Source of the DNA: Gammaproteobacteria bacterium
GTDB lineage: Bacteria; Pseudomonadota; Gammaproteobacteria; Xanthomonadales; SZUA-36
Direction of reading: 5' to 3'
Assembly (NCBI GenBank): GCA_024279945.1
Contig: JAJRRA010000048.1
Coordinates: forward strand, 175,800 to 239,799
DNA: 64,000 bases
The translations under genes were made by a program, and so were the position numbers. Under the pieces are notes generated by a model. The model worked only from the letters and a program-made list of their open reading frames with translations, made no database searches and had not been told where the DNA came from. Of the stretch, positions 56,490 through 64,000 are shown piece by piece. Positions within the stretch are counted from its first letter, which is position 1. Every line of letters begins with the position of its first letter.

Positions 56490-57044
56490 TCAGGAACCGT
56501 CTTTATCCGGTCCTTCACCTTCAGTGCCGTCAATGACGGCCCGGGCTTCTTCTGTAATCTCACTCTTAATCGCTTCAGCGTCCAATACAGGCAAATCATC
56601 TGCACTGCTATTGTGCATGCCATTACGGTCGACAGCGTCTGAGCCTACACCCGTTAATGGCAAGTCGGATTGACCAGAATCGTCTGCTCCGACGGTTATT
56701 TCATTCTCATTCACCGTATTACCACTCAGGTCATTTTCAATGACCGGCGCTCGCTGTAACTGATCCTGAACCTGACTTGAACTCACAACTCCAAGATCAT
56801 TTTCAGGCTGGGCCGACATGCGTGAAACCATCACGGCCATGACCAGGCTAAGGGTGCAGAACAACGCGGCCAACACCCAGGTGGTCCGGCTCAGAAAGTT
56901 GCCGGCGCCCCTGGCGCCAAAAACCGTTCCGGAAGCACCGCTTCCAAAAGCAGCCCCGGCCGTTGCGCCCTGCCCCTTTTGAATCAAAATAAAACCAACC
57001 AGCGCGATGGCGATCAAGACGTGAAAAATATTTAATACTTGCAT
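56490..57044 (-). CDS. secG: protein translocase subunit SecG with long acidic tail
   Basis: The SecYEG partner. The first 80 residues are canonical: a first helix HVLIAIALVGFILIQKGQGA, then FGSGASGTVFGARGAGNFL and a second helix. A further 100 or so residues, rich in Asp, Glu, Asn and Ser, make it 184 in all against about 110 for E. coli. Such acidic tails occur in several gammaproteobacteria. The tail is predicted disordered. It follows tpiA by 26 bases. Confidence 0.92.
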   Translation of the reverse strand: MQVLNIFHVLIAIALVGFILIQKGQGATAGAAFGSGASGTVFGARGAGNFLSRTTWVLAALFCTLSLVMAVMVSRMSAQPENDLGVVSSSQVQDQLQRAPVIENDLSGNTVNENEITVGADDSGQSDLPLTGVGSDAVDRNGMHNSSADDLPVLDAEAIKSEITEEARAVIDGTEGEGPDKDGS

Positions 57045-57070
57045 AAAAAATCCATCAAGCCAGGCAGTAT

Positions 57071-57823
57071 TCAGGCAGCGGCATCGCGAATCGCGAGAAA
57101 GTCTTCAGCCTTTAAAGAAGCGCCTCCAACCAGCCCGCCGTCTATATCTTCCCGGGCAAATAAATCGGCGGCATTGGAACCATTCACACTGCCGCCGTAC
57201 AAAATATGTATATGATCGCCTATTGTACCATCCTGTGAACTGATTTTGTTACGTATGAATGCATGAACTTCCTGAGCCTGTTCCGGTGTCGCGGTTTTGC
57301 CTGTTCCGATGGCCCACACCGGCTCGTAAGCGATCACCGCACGTCCAAATGCCCCAATCCCGCTGCCTTGCAAAACCGCATCCAATTGTCGCTCAACCAC
57401 GGTTTCCGTTGCTCCGTTTTCTCTTTCTGCCAGTGTTTCTCCAACACACAGCACCGGTATCAGCCCAGCCTGGTGCGCGGCCTCAAACCGCAGGGCTACA
57501 TCCTGATCACTCTCTCCAAAAAGTGCGCGACGCTCAGAATGTCCAACCAATACATATCGACAGGCAAAATCCAGTAGCATAGCTGCAGAAACTTCACCGG
57601 TGAACGCACCCTGCGCTGCCGGATTCAGGTTCTGGGCTCCCCAGGAAATGTCACTGTCTTTGAGTAAGGCCTGAACCTGTGCCAGATATGGAAAGGGAGG
57701 AAACACGACCATATCGACCGCACACTCTTGTTGCGAGGCAACAAGCAGTCCGTTCAACAGCGACGCAACCATTTCCGGAGAGCCGTGCATCTTCCAATTT
57801 CCCGCCAGCAGTATTCTTCGCAT
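57071..57823 (-). CDS. tpiA: triosephosphate isomerase
   Basis: A 250-residue glycolytic enzyme. Catalytic residues are K11 (GNWKMHG), H95 (GHSERRALFGE) and E167 (AYEPVWAIGTGKTA), with the phosphate loop YGGSVNGSNA. The ATG at 57823 is used because the frame upstream (to 57988) overlaps the divergent dehydrogenase and has no homology. It begins the long minus-strand block ending at pnp. Confidence 0.96.
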   Translation of the reverse strand: MRRILLAGNWKMHGSPEMVASLLNGLLVASQQECAVDMVVFPPFPYLAQVQALLKDSDISWGAQNLNPAAQGAFTGEVSAAMLLDFACRYVLVGHSERRALFGESDQDVALRFEAAHQAGLIPVLCVGETLAERENGATETVVERQLDAVLQGSGIGAFGRAVIAYEPVWAIGTGKTATPEQAQEVHAFIRNKISSQDGTIGDHIHILYGGSVNGSNAADLFAREDIDGGLVGGASLKAEDFLAIRDAAA

Positions 57824-57957
57824 AAAATGATCCTTGTGATCGCGCGACAGGATAACCATGAACCACAACCACCGCAAGATGCGAGAGAGCAGAATTTGAC
57901 ACGGATCATGCAAAGTCAAATCAACCATCGAGTGGAAAATACAGGGCAGAAAATACC

Positions 57958-58782
57958 ATGAATACTGAGCAAAAACAGGGCTGGGCACTGGTCACAGGTG
58001 CCTCTGCAGGAATCGGTGAAGAATTTTGCAAGCAGTTGGCCGCAATGTCCTGGCCGGTTGTGCTGGTGGCGCGGCGGGAAGATCGGCTGAAACAACTGGC
58101 CGAACGTCTGAACCGGGACTACGGTGTCGAATGTCGTTGTTACCCCCTTGACCTGGCCTTGCCCGACGCCGTCGACCAACTGTGTGCATTCCTCGAGTCC
58201 GATTCAATTGAAGTTGAGTTCCTGGTGAATAACGCAGGATATGGCGTGCCGGGAACATTCACCGAGTCAGACTGGCAAACCCACGCAGATTCCTTGCGTG
58301 TCATGCTGAGTTCTGTGTGCGAATTAAGCTGGCGCCTGCTGCCGGGAATGCAGCAGAGAGGCCGGGGGTATGTGGTCAACGTTGCATCACTCGCCGGCTT
58401 GGTTCCCGGTTCTGCAAAACATACTTTGTATAGCGCTACCAAGGCATTTCTGATCCGTTTTTCTGAGTCGCTGGCCATGGAGAACCTGGACACGGGGGTT
58501 GCCGTTTCTGCGTTGTGCCCCGGCTTTACCTACTCCGAGTTTCATGATGTGCTTGGCACTCGAGAATTGACCGAGCAAATGCCGTCCTATATGTGGATGA
58601 ATGCAGATGAAGTGGTGCAATTTGGAATTAAATCGGTCATGCAGAAGGATCCCCTGGTGGTAGCAGTTCCAGGCCTCTTCAACCGGTTTATTTCAGCACT
58701 GGTCAGCTTGATGCCACGAAAACTGGCCATTGCTTTCATTCAGCGGATGTCCAAAGGGTATCGTGCCGAGGAGGAGCACTAA
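57958..58782 (+). CDS. short-chain dehydrogenase/reductase
   Basis: A classical SDR of 274 residues. It has cofactor loop GASAGIG (14-20), NNAGYG (91-96) and the catalytic Y158-x-x-x-K162 in YSATKAF with NVASLAG before it. The basic ARR near residue 40 favours NADPH. The C-terminal LFNRFISALVSLMPRKLAIAF is hydrophobic and may touch the membrane, as in YqjQ-like and ketoacyl-CoA-reductase-like SDRs. Substrate unknown. Divergent from tpiA and convergent with the next gene, four bases apart. Confidence 0.85.
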   Translation: MNTEQKQGWALVTGASAGIGEEFCKQLAAMSWPVVLVARREDRLKQLAERLNRDYGVECRCYPLDLALPDAVDQLCAFLESDSIEVEFLVNNAGYGVPGTFTESDWQTHADSLRVMLSSVCELSWRLLPGMQQRGRGYVVNVASLAGLVPGSAKHTLYSATKAFLIRFSESLAMENLDTGVAVSALCPGFTYSEFHDVLGTRELTEQMPSYMWMNADEVVQFGIKSVMQKDPLVVAVPGLFNRFISALVSLMPRKLAIAFIQRMSKGYRAEEEH

Positions 58783-58786
58783 CGGG

Positions 58787-59575
58787 CTAATCTATCAGCT
58801 GTGCGAAGAAACCAATTTCCTCTGCGGTACGCCTGCCGATCTTGCACTGCTCAAGAGACAAAGGCATCTTGGAAACAAAGGAACTCAACGGGATTCTGAC
58901 GCCCATGATTTCAGCACGCGTTTGAGGGAACAGCGGGTGCTGGTTCGGATCTGCAAACCCAAAGGGATACTCCGGCTCTCCGGTGGCCCGAATGTACTTG
59001 TCCGAAGCACCAAACACGTGCATTAACTCATGGGTGAAAATAATCATATTACGTGGATTCATCGATTTCCCGGCGTAGGCGTTGACCACACCGTACCGCC
59101 CCTTGCGGATACCCACGGAAATATCCACTCCAGTGCGAGCATCCGCACCGCGGTAGATCATAAACATTTGAATATCGGTTCCCGCCAGATCATCGTTGAA
59201 ATCTTTTTTCCACGCCCACCAGCGCATCTTCAGGCTCCACCATGCTATGGCCAGGGGGCTGTACTGATCAGGAATTTCCGGCGGCAGTTCCGAAGATACA
59301 TCTGCTACACGGATATAGAATGCCGGCGTCACCCGGATCCCGTAAGGTATAGTTTCCCGAGCCATGAATCTATTGACGGCCGCAAAAGTTGACTCTTCCA
59401 CACTCTGTGCATACTCAAAAGTCGCCTCGCGATCATCTGCAACAATCGGATACACAACTACCCATGCCGGGCGATCCCAACTGGCCAGGCGCTTCTCCGT
59501 CATCCAGGTGCCTACAATCAGCCCAAAGAAAATACTGAGCAACGCAACGATACGCATGAGTTTGAATACACTCAC
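58787..59575 (-). CDS. membrane-anchored HExxH protein (putative metalloprotease), unknown family
   Basis: A 262-residue protein. An N-terminal hydrophobic segment (about 5-25, without clear cleavage site) anchors a periplasmic domain. THELMHVFGASDKY contains HExxH (H182, E183, H186) and a later Asp, a zinc-protease pattern, and the phrase FTHELMH is preceded by MNPRNM. The fold around RMARETIPYG and the tryptophan-rich WWSLKMRWWAWKK is not one I can name. I infer a peptidase, possibly on cell-surface proteins. It overlaps the pmbA stop by four bases and may be co-transcribed with it. Confidence 0.6.
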   Translation of the reverse strand: MSVFKLMRIVALLSIFFGLIVGTWMTEKRLASWDRPAWVVVYPIVADDREATFEYAQSVEESTFAAVNRFMARETIPYGIRVTPAFYIRVADVSSELPPEIPDQYSPLAIAWWSLKMRWWAWKKDFNDDLAGTDIQMFMIYRGADARTGVDISVGIRKGRYGVVNAYAGKSMNPRNMIIFTHELMHVFGASDKYIRATGEPEYPFGFADPNQHPLFPQTRAEIMGVRIPLSSFVSKMPLSLEQCKIGRRTAEEIGFFAQLID

Positions 59576-60918
59576 TCGCCGGCCACCGTCATTCCACTGA
59601 TTAACACCGGCCCGGAATGTATATTCCCCCGTGTGTCTACCTGATTACCGACCGCAACGATGTTGCGAAACATATCGCGGAGTTTTCCTGCAATAGTCAC
59701 TTCCTCCACGGCGTAAGAAATTTCACCATTTTCAACCAGGAATCCTGCCGCACCGCGTGAATAATCGCCAGTCACCAGATTGACCCCCTGCCCCATAACC
59801 TCAGTGACATAGAAGCCGTTATGCATTTCCCGCAACAGGTCATCGCCACACTGGCCTCCTGGTTCCAGTAGCAGATTTCTCACGCCACCGGAGTTCCCAC
59901 TTGTTTGCAAGCCCAAGCGGCGGGCCGAATAGCTGGACAATACGTAGCCCTGCAAAACCCCCGCTTCGATGATTTTTCTTTCCCGGGTCGCTACCCCTTC
60001 ACCGTCAAACGAAGCGCTGCCGGCGCCTCGCAGCAAATGAGGCCGCTCCAGGATATTCAGCCATTCGGGAAATAAGGATTCACCCACGGAATCTTTCAAA
60101 AATGAAGCGTTCCGGTACAAGGCGGTACCCGAAATCGCACCCACCAGGTGACCAACCAGGCTGATGGCCACTTCAGATGACAGCAGCACCGGCATTTCAC
60201 CTGTGGGCAAGCGACGTGCATTCAGTCTGCGAACCGTACGCCGGGCCGCCTCGATTCCTGTTTGCTCGGGAGACTCCATATCCTGTAAACAACGGCGGCT
60301 GTCATAACTGTAGTCCCGCTGCATCCCGTCACCCTCTCCGGCCAGCAGGACACAACTCTGCCCATATCGTGTCCCGACGCTTCTGCCAATGAATTGATTG
60401 GAATTTCCGTACACGCTCAGTCCCAGACCAGCATCGAATGAAGCCCCCTCGGAATTGCTGATCCGCCGGTCGGCACGGCCGGCCGTTTCGCAGACGAGCG
60501 CTCTTTCTATAGCGGCATCTGCATCCATGCTGGCTGGATGCCAAAGATCCAGATCCGGGAACTCCACAGCCAGAAGTTCTGTCTCAGCCAAGCCATTACA
60601 GCAATCCTCCTGGGTGTACCGGGCAATCTCCATGGCATGGCTCACACAGGACTCAATAGACTGCGCGCGCAAGTCAGCGCTACTGGCGTGCCCCCGGCGC
60701 TTGCCAATAAGGACGGTGACACTGATACCCCGGTCCTGCATGTGCTCGAGCGTTTCCACTTCACCCAGGCGTACAGTGACGGAGACTCCCTGGCTGGTAT
60801 GGGCAGAAGCTTCCGCCTCCGTGGCGCCAGCCTTGCGCGCACGGCGCAATGCCTCAGCGACATAAAATTCCAGTGCATCAAGTTCAGTTTCACGATCGAG
60901 TTGCGACTGCGTTACCAT
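59572..60918 (-). CDS. pmbA: metalloprotease PmbA/TldE
   Basis: A 448-residue TldD/TldE-family subunit. It forms a complex with TldD that degrades unfolded peptides and matures certain modified peptides. It has the family core GVSVTVRLGEVETLEH and DRGISVTVLIGKRRGHASS, plus a C-terminal TGDYSRGAAGFLVENGEISY. TldE lacks the HExxxH motif, which is carried by TldD. The ATG at 60918 (MVTQSQL) is used; an earlier ATG at 60945 is unsupported. darP is divergent, 58 bases away, and tldD is three genes away. Confidence 0.93.
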   Translation of the reverse strand: MVTQSQLDRETELDALEFYVAEALRRARKAGATEAEASAHTSQGVSVTVRLGEVETLEHMQDRGISVTVLIGKRRGHASSADLRAQSIESCVSHAMEIARYTQEDCCNGLAETELLAVEFPDLDLWHPASMDADAAIERALVCETAGRADRRISNSEGASFDAGLGLSVYGNSNQFIGRSVGTRYGQSCVLLAGEGDGMQRDYSYDSRRCLQDMESPEQTGIEAARRTVRRLNARRLPTGEMPVLLSSEVAISLVGHLVGAISGTALYRNASFLKDSVGESLFPEWLNILERPHLLRGAGSASFDGEGVATRERKIIEAGVLQGYVLSSYSARRLGLQTSGNSGGVRNLLLEPGGQCGDDLLREMHNGFYVTEVMGQGVNLVTGDYSRGAAGFLVENGEISYAVEEVTIAGKLRDMFRNIVAVGNQVDTRGNIHSGPVLISGMTVAGE

Positions 60919-60976
60919 GGTTTGATCTTCATAAAATCTTTTCACCTTTCACGGGATGAGAATATTCAGGTAGAAA

Positions 60977-61519
60977 ATGAACGGACGCAAGGAAAAGCTT
61001 TCCCCGGAAACAGAATTTGTCAGTAAAAGCCAGCGTAAACGCGATGCACAGGCAGTAAAATCTCTTGCTTCTGAGCTGATCAGGCTGAGTTCTTCCCAAC
61101 TGGCCAGTGTACCCCTGGAAGCGAATATTCGTGAAGCGGTGCAACAGGCCCGGCAGATACGCGCGCATGTCGCCGGCAAAAGACAATTACAGTTCATTGC
61201 CAAACAACTCCGCCGGACCGATATCGCAGCCATCAGGAAATCCATTGATTCGTTCCAAAGCAAAGCCAGGCAAGTGACTGTACGCCAGCACCGGGTGGAG
61301 AACTGGCGTGATTTCCTGTTGGCATCGGGTGACGAAGCACTGGGAAAATTGCTGCAGCGACAACACCATGCAGATGGCCAGGCCATTCGCCAGTTGCTTC
61401 GCAATGCTCAACGTGAAGCGTCAAAAGGAAAACCGCCCGCCGCCTTACGCGCCCTTTTTCGACTGTTGCGCGATATGGACGATAAGGAGCCACTGCCGCC
61501 GCTGGAGGGGCCGGGGTGA
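60977..61519 (+). CDS. darP: ribosome-associated protein DarP (YjgA, DUF615)
   Basis: A 180-residue protein of the DUF615 family, which binds late 50S precursors. It starts MNGRKEKLSPETEFVSKSQ and has SKSQRKRDAQAVKSLASEL, QLQFIAKQLRR, DSFQSKARQVTVRQHRVENWRD and LLRNAQREASKGKPPAALR, all characteristic. In many gammaproteobacteria it is next to pmbA, as here. Its TGA stop is inside the palindrome at 61513-61538. Confidence 0.92.
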   Translation: MNGRKEKLSPETEFVSKSQRKRDAQAVKSLASELIRLSSSQLASVPLEANIREAVQQARQIRAHVAGKRQLQFIAKQLRRTDIAAIRKSIDSFQSKARQVTVRQHRVENWRDFLLASGDEALGKLLQRQHHADGQAIRQLLRNAQREASKGKPPAALRALFRLLRDMDDKEPLPPLEGPG

Positions 61520-61538
61520 GGTTCGCGAACCTGACCCC
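61513..61538. terminator. palindrome between convergent darP and tldD
   Basis: GGGGTgAGGTTCGC and GCGAACCTgACCCC are near-perfect inverted arms around a perfect 14-bp AGGTTCGCGAACCT centre. It overlaps the darP stop and lies 14 bases from the tldD stop, so it could end both transcripts. No T-run is present. Confidence 0.5.
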
Positions 61539-61551
61539 TCCAAACAGCATG

Positions 61552-62994
61552 TCAAGTCTCGGTGCCACCAACGGTCAAACCATCAATACGCAGGGTAGGC
61601 TGACCCACCCCCACCGGAACGCTTTGACCTTCCTTACCGCAAATACCAACTCCCGCATCAAGCTGGAGATCATTTCCCACCATCGAAACCCGGGTCATGG
61701 CATCGGGACCGTTACCAATCAAAGTGGCGCCCTTCACCGGACGACCTATTTTTCCATTTTCCACCAGGTAGGCTTCACTGGCTGAAAACACGAACCGTCC
61801 CGATGTAATATCGACCTGGCCACCGGCAAAATTCACCGCATACAAGCCCTTATCCACCGAGGCAATGATCTCCTCGGCATCAAACTCACCGGGCAACATA
61901 AACGTGTTGGTCATACGTGGCATCGGCAGGTGTGCAAACGATTCACGACGGCCATTCCCGGTAGGCGCCATGTTCATCAGGCGGGCATTGAGCTTGTCCT
62001 GCATATAGGTCCTGAGCACACCCTTTTCGATCAAAACGGTCTGCTCTGTTGGCGTTCCTTCATCGTCCACCGTCAGGGAACCACGGCGCCGTTCAATGGT
62101 TCCGTCATCCACAACCGTGACACAATCCGCTGCGACCTTTTCACCCAGCCTGCCAGAGAAGGCCGAAGTGCCCTTGCGGTTGAAATCACCTTCCAGTCCA
62201 TGCCCGACTGCTTCGTGGAGCAAGATCCCCGGCCACCCGGGACCAAGCACAACCGTCATTGTGCCAGCCGGGGCCGGACCGGCCTCGAGGTTAACCAGGG
62301 CTTGCCGCACCGCTTCATCCGCGATCCGCTGCCAGCTATTGTTTTTAATCAGCTCAATGTAATTGAAGCGTCCGCCACCACCATCATTGCCCTGTTCGCG
62401 CTTACCACCCTGTTCCGCAATCACATTGATATTGAGACGCACCAGCGGCCGGATATCGGCGGCGAAAGTACCATCAGTTGCCACCACCAGGATGGTCTCA
62501 AAAGTGGCTGCAAGGCTGACCACAACCTGGCTGACGCGTGGATCCTGCGAGCGTGTGTAACTGTCAATCTGCCGCAACAGATCAACTTTTTCCGCTGCAG
62601 CCAACGCCAGTATGGGATTTTCAGTGCTGTACAAGGCGGCAGGCTGTTGCTTTGTCCAGGCCTGCACCTGCCCCTGCTGCCCATGACGGGCGATTGCACG
62701 TGCGGCACTGGATGCCTGTAACAATGCGGGCATCAGTATTTCATCCGCATAGGCGAAACCGGTCTTATCGCCACTGATGGCACGGATGCCTACGCCCTGT
62801 TCCACAACGTGGGAGCCGGAACGGACCCGTCCGTCTTCGAGCAGCCAGGATTCATGGCTGGTCGATTGGAAGTAAAGATCACCGGCGTCAACGGCCGGCC
62901 CCATCAACTCCGCTAAAACCTGTTCCAAATTCCCCTGATCCAGTCCGCCGGGTGATAATAACTGTTGTTCCGCCAGTTTGAGTACATCTGTCAT
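61552..62994 (-). CDS. tldD: metalloprotease TldD
   Basis: A 480-residue zinc peptidase subunit, partner of PmbA/TldE. The metal site [16 protein letters not shown] has HExxxH, and a second Cys ligand likely in the C-terminal [38 protein letters not shown] is the typical core. Its start at 62994 coincides with the end of yhdP, overlapping by one base, as in E. coli order yhdP-tldD. Confidence 0.96.
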   Translation of the reverse strand: MTDVLKLAEQQLLSPGGLDQGNLEQVLAELMGPAVDAGDLYFQSTSHESWLLEDGRVRSGSHVVEQGVGIRAISGDKTGFAYADEILMPALLQASSAARAIARHGQQGQVQAWTKQQPAALYSTENPILALAAAEKVDLLRQIDSYTRSQDPRVSQVVVSLAATFETILVVATDGTFAADIRPLVRLNINVIAEQGGKREQGNDGGGGRFNYIELIKNNSWQRIADEAVRQALVNLEAGPAPAGTMTVVLGPGWPGILLHEAVGHGLEGDFNRKGTSAFSGRLGEKVAADCVTVVDDGTIERRRGSLTVDDEGTPTEQTVLIEKGVLRTYMQDKLNARLMNMAPTGNGRRESFAHLPMPRMTNTFMLPGEFDAEEIIASVDKGLYAVNFAGGQVDITSGRFVFSASEAYLVENGKIGRPVKGATLIGNGPDAMTRVSMVGNDLQLDAGVGICGKEGQSVPVGVGQPTLRIDGLTVGGTET

Positions 62995-64000
62995 CAGTCT
63001 ATTTTTTCCTGCTGTTCATTTTCATCTGCTTCCAAAGGCTTTCTGGTGTTATTAATTACCGACTCGATAATCGGGTCATCCCAACTACCTTTTATGGTGT
63101 ATTGAACCTGGGAGGCTTCCCCCAGTTGTTCCTGCAACAAACCCTGCAAGGCCAGTCCTGCAGCAGCCCCACCCGGACCGGCTGCAATAGCACCGATAAT
63201 CGGGAGTGTGTTGCCCAGGCCGGGTTTGATGGTCAGAAGTTGATCGTATTGTTGGTTGACCAGATCGGTGCTTCCCGAGATGCTGATCGTGGCTGCAGAC
63301 GATTCCAATATCGTGTCGTCCGTTCTTGCCAGCCCGTTCTCCATTGCAAACGTGCCACTGGCTTCGTCAAAAGAAAACCCACTATCAAATACGTCCCTGA
63401 AATCCAGTGACAACCGCTTGGGAAGCGACTGGATGCTCAACAGGCCCAATAAGCGCCCCGTTCCCGCATTGGCATCTGTAATGTTGCCCTGCAGTACCGT
63501 AAATTCAATCTCCCCATTGAGTCGCGACAGCGCAAATTTAGCTGGCGTCCCCGGCCACCAGGCTGCGAAATGTACTACCGTCTGCCCCCCCGCCATTGAA
63601 GAACTGATGTCCATTGATTGAAGGAAACTGCCCAGCGATTCTGAAGTCATGCTGATTTCAAAGTCTGATCGAGGCTGGTGATCCTCCAGTGACCAGTCGC
63701 CGCTTGCATAAACCGTCAGTTGATCTGAAGCCGCCTCCACTTTTTCAAAATGAAACCCGGTCGATGTGGGATAGGCTTCAATTCGTGTTTCGCCCAATTC
63801 AGCACCTGCGTAGCGGAATGATTTAGCGTAGAGGTGCAGGGCAGGCAAATCAGCCGGGGCGTTATCCATTTCCATACCCGATGAAACAGGGTCTGCCAAG
63901 GCCAGGCGTTCAAACTCTGCCGAGAGGCTGAGTGGCCCGCTATCCGTATGAGTGAAACTGACTTTTCCGTCAATATCTTCACCCCTGAAGCTGGCTTTCA
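62994..64000 (-). CDS. yhdP: YhdP/AsmA-like outer-membrane lipid-transport protein, C-terminal part (continues past window)
   Basis: The frame stays open from 62994 to the right edge, so only the C-terminal 335 residues are seen. They have the AsmA/YhdP C-terminal look: repeated beta-strand segments, the [19 protein letters not shown] stretch, [19 protein letters not shown] and the final helical [15 protein letters not shown]. In E. coli YhdP, TamB and YdbH carry phospholipids to the outer membrane. The order yhdP-tldD supports the call. The N-terminal helix and most repeats lie outside. Confidence 0.85.
   Translation of the reverse strand, partial: KASFRGEDIDGKVSFTHTDSGPLSLSAEFERLALADPVSSGMEMDNAPADLPALHLYAKSFRYAGAELGETRIEAYPTSTGFHFEKVEAASDQLTVYASGDWSLEDHQPRSDFEISMTSESLGSFLQSMDISSSMAGGQTVVHFAAWWPGTPAKFALSRLNGEIEFTVLQGNITDANAGTGRLLGLLSIQSLPKRLSLDFRDVFDSGFSFDEASGTFAMENGLARTDDTILESSAATISISGSTDLVNQQYDQLLTIKPGLGNTLPIIGAIAAGPGGAAAGLALQGLLQEQLGEASQVQYTIKGSWDDPIIESVINNTRKPLEADENEQQEKID

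Overview
The window looks like chromosomal DNA of a free-living, respiring gammaproteobacterium. The evidence is the gene order, not a database match. The order tpiA-secG-tRNA-Leu-nuoA..N, then tRNA-fMet-rimP-nusA-infB-rbfA-truB-rpsO-pnp, is a gammaproteobacterial backbone of the kind found in deep-branching lineages that keep nuoC and nuoD separate. The neighbouring genes (dnaX-ybaB-recR with the SRP RNA, yheS, dbpA, sbcB, pmbA, darP/yjgA, tldD, yhdP) fit the same group. I cannot assign a genus.

Layout. 1-6.2 kb: end of a MAPEG membrane protein, a GFA-family protein, uracil-DNA glycosylase, a dihydropyrimidinase plus class III aminotransferase pair (reductive pyrimidine or hydantoin use), a lipase-like hydrolase and a DUF2189 membrane protein. 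6.3-14.6 kb: yheS, a ComEA-like helix-hairpin-helix protein, a small unknown gene, a DnaA-box-bearing AT-rich spacer, sbcB, recR, ybaB, dnaX, SRP RNA and a hemolysin-III protein. 14.7-20.6 kb: dbpA, a SugE-type SMR transporter, an acetyltransferase, a beta-carbonic anhydrase, RDD and DUF805 membrane proteins, 2-aminoethylphosphonate transaminase and an isoprenylcysteine-methyltransferase-like protein. 21.0-26.6 kb: a periplasmic nitrate reductase operon napFDAGHB behind a well-formed FNR-type promoter, with no napC. 26.7-30.1 kb: a lone urocanate hydratase and an AT-rich, frameshifted flavin monooxygenase. 30.4-57.8 kb, all on the minus strand: the long energy and translation block, with an actP-yjcH acetate-symporter pair between nuoN and the initiator tRNA. 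57.9-64 kb: a short-chain dehydrogenase, a membrane-anchored HExxH protein, pmbA/tldE, darP, tldD and the end of yhdP.

How it fits together. Complex I (nuo) feeds electrons to quinone, and NapGH can pass quinol electrons to periplasmic NapAB, so the cell is probably a facultative nitrate respirer. The acetate symporter, hydantoinase/aminotransferase, urocanase and aminoethylphosphonate transaminase suggest scavenging of small organic carbon and nitrogen sources.

Six genes are interrupted as sequenced. Four carry a one-base deficit at a homopolymer (ung, recR, the flavin monooxygenase, actP) and two carry an in-frame stop (rbfA TAG, pnp TGA). Four indels of one kind, mostly in conserved housekeeping genes, suggest sequencing error, but the two in-frame stops deserve checking on their own. 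The most unusual non-coding signals are a palindromic repeat that supplies the stop codons of both sbcB and truB (with 70-bp tandem copies after truB), a 113-bp nested palindrome at 4343-4455, a perfect inverted pair of DnaA boxes at 9017-9041, and a perfect PmrA-type box at 30163-30179. I saw no CRISPR array, prophage, insertion sequence or obviously new multigene system.
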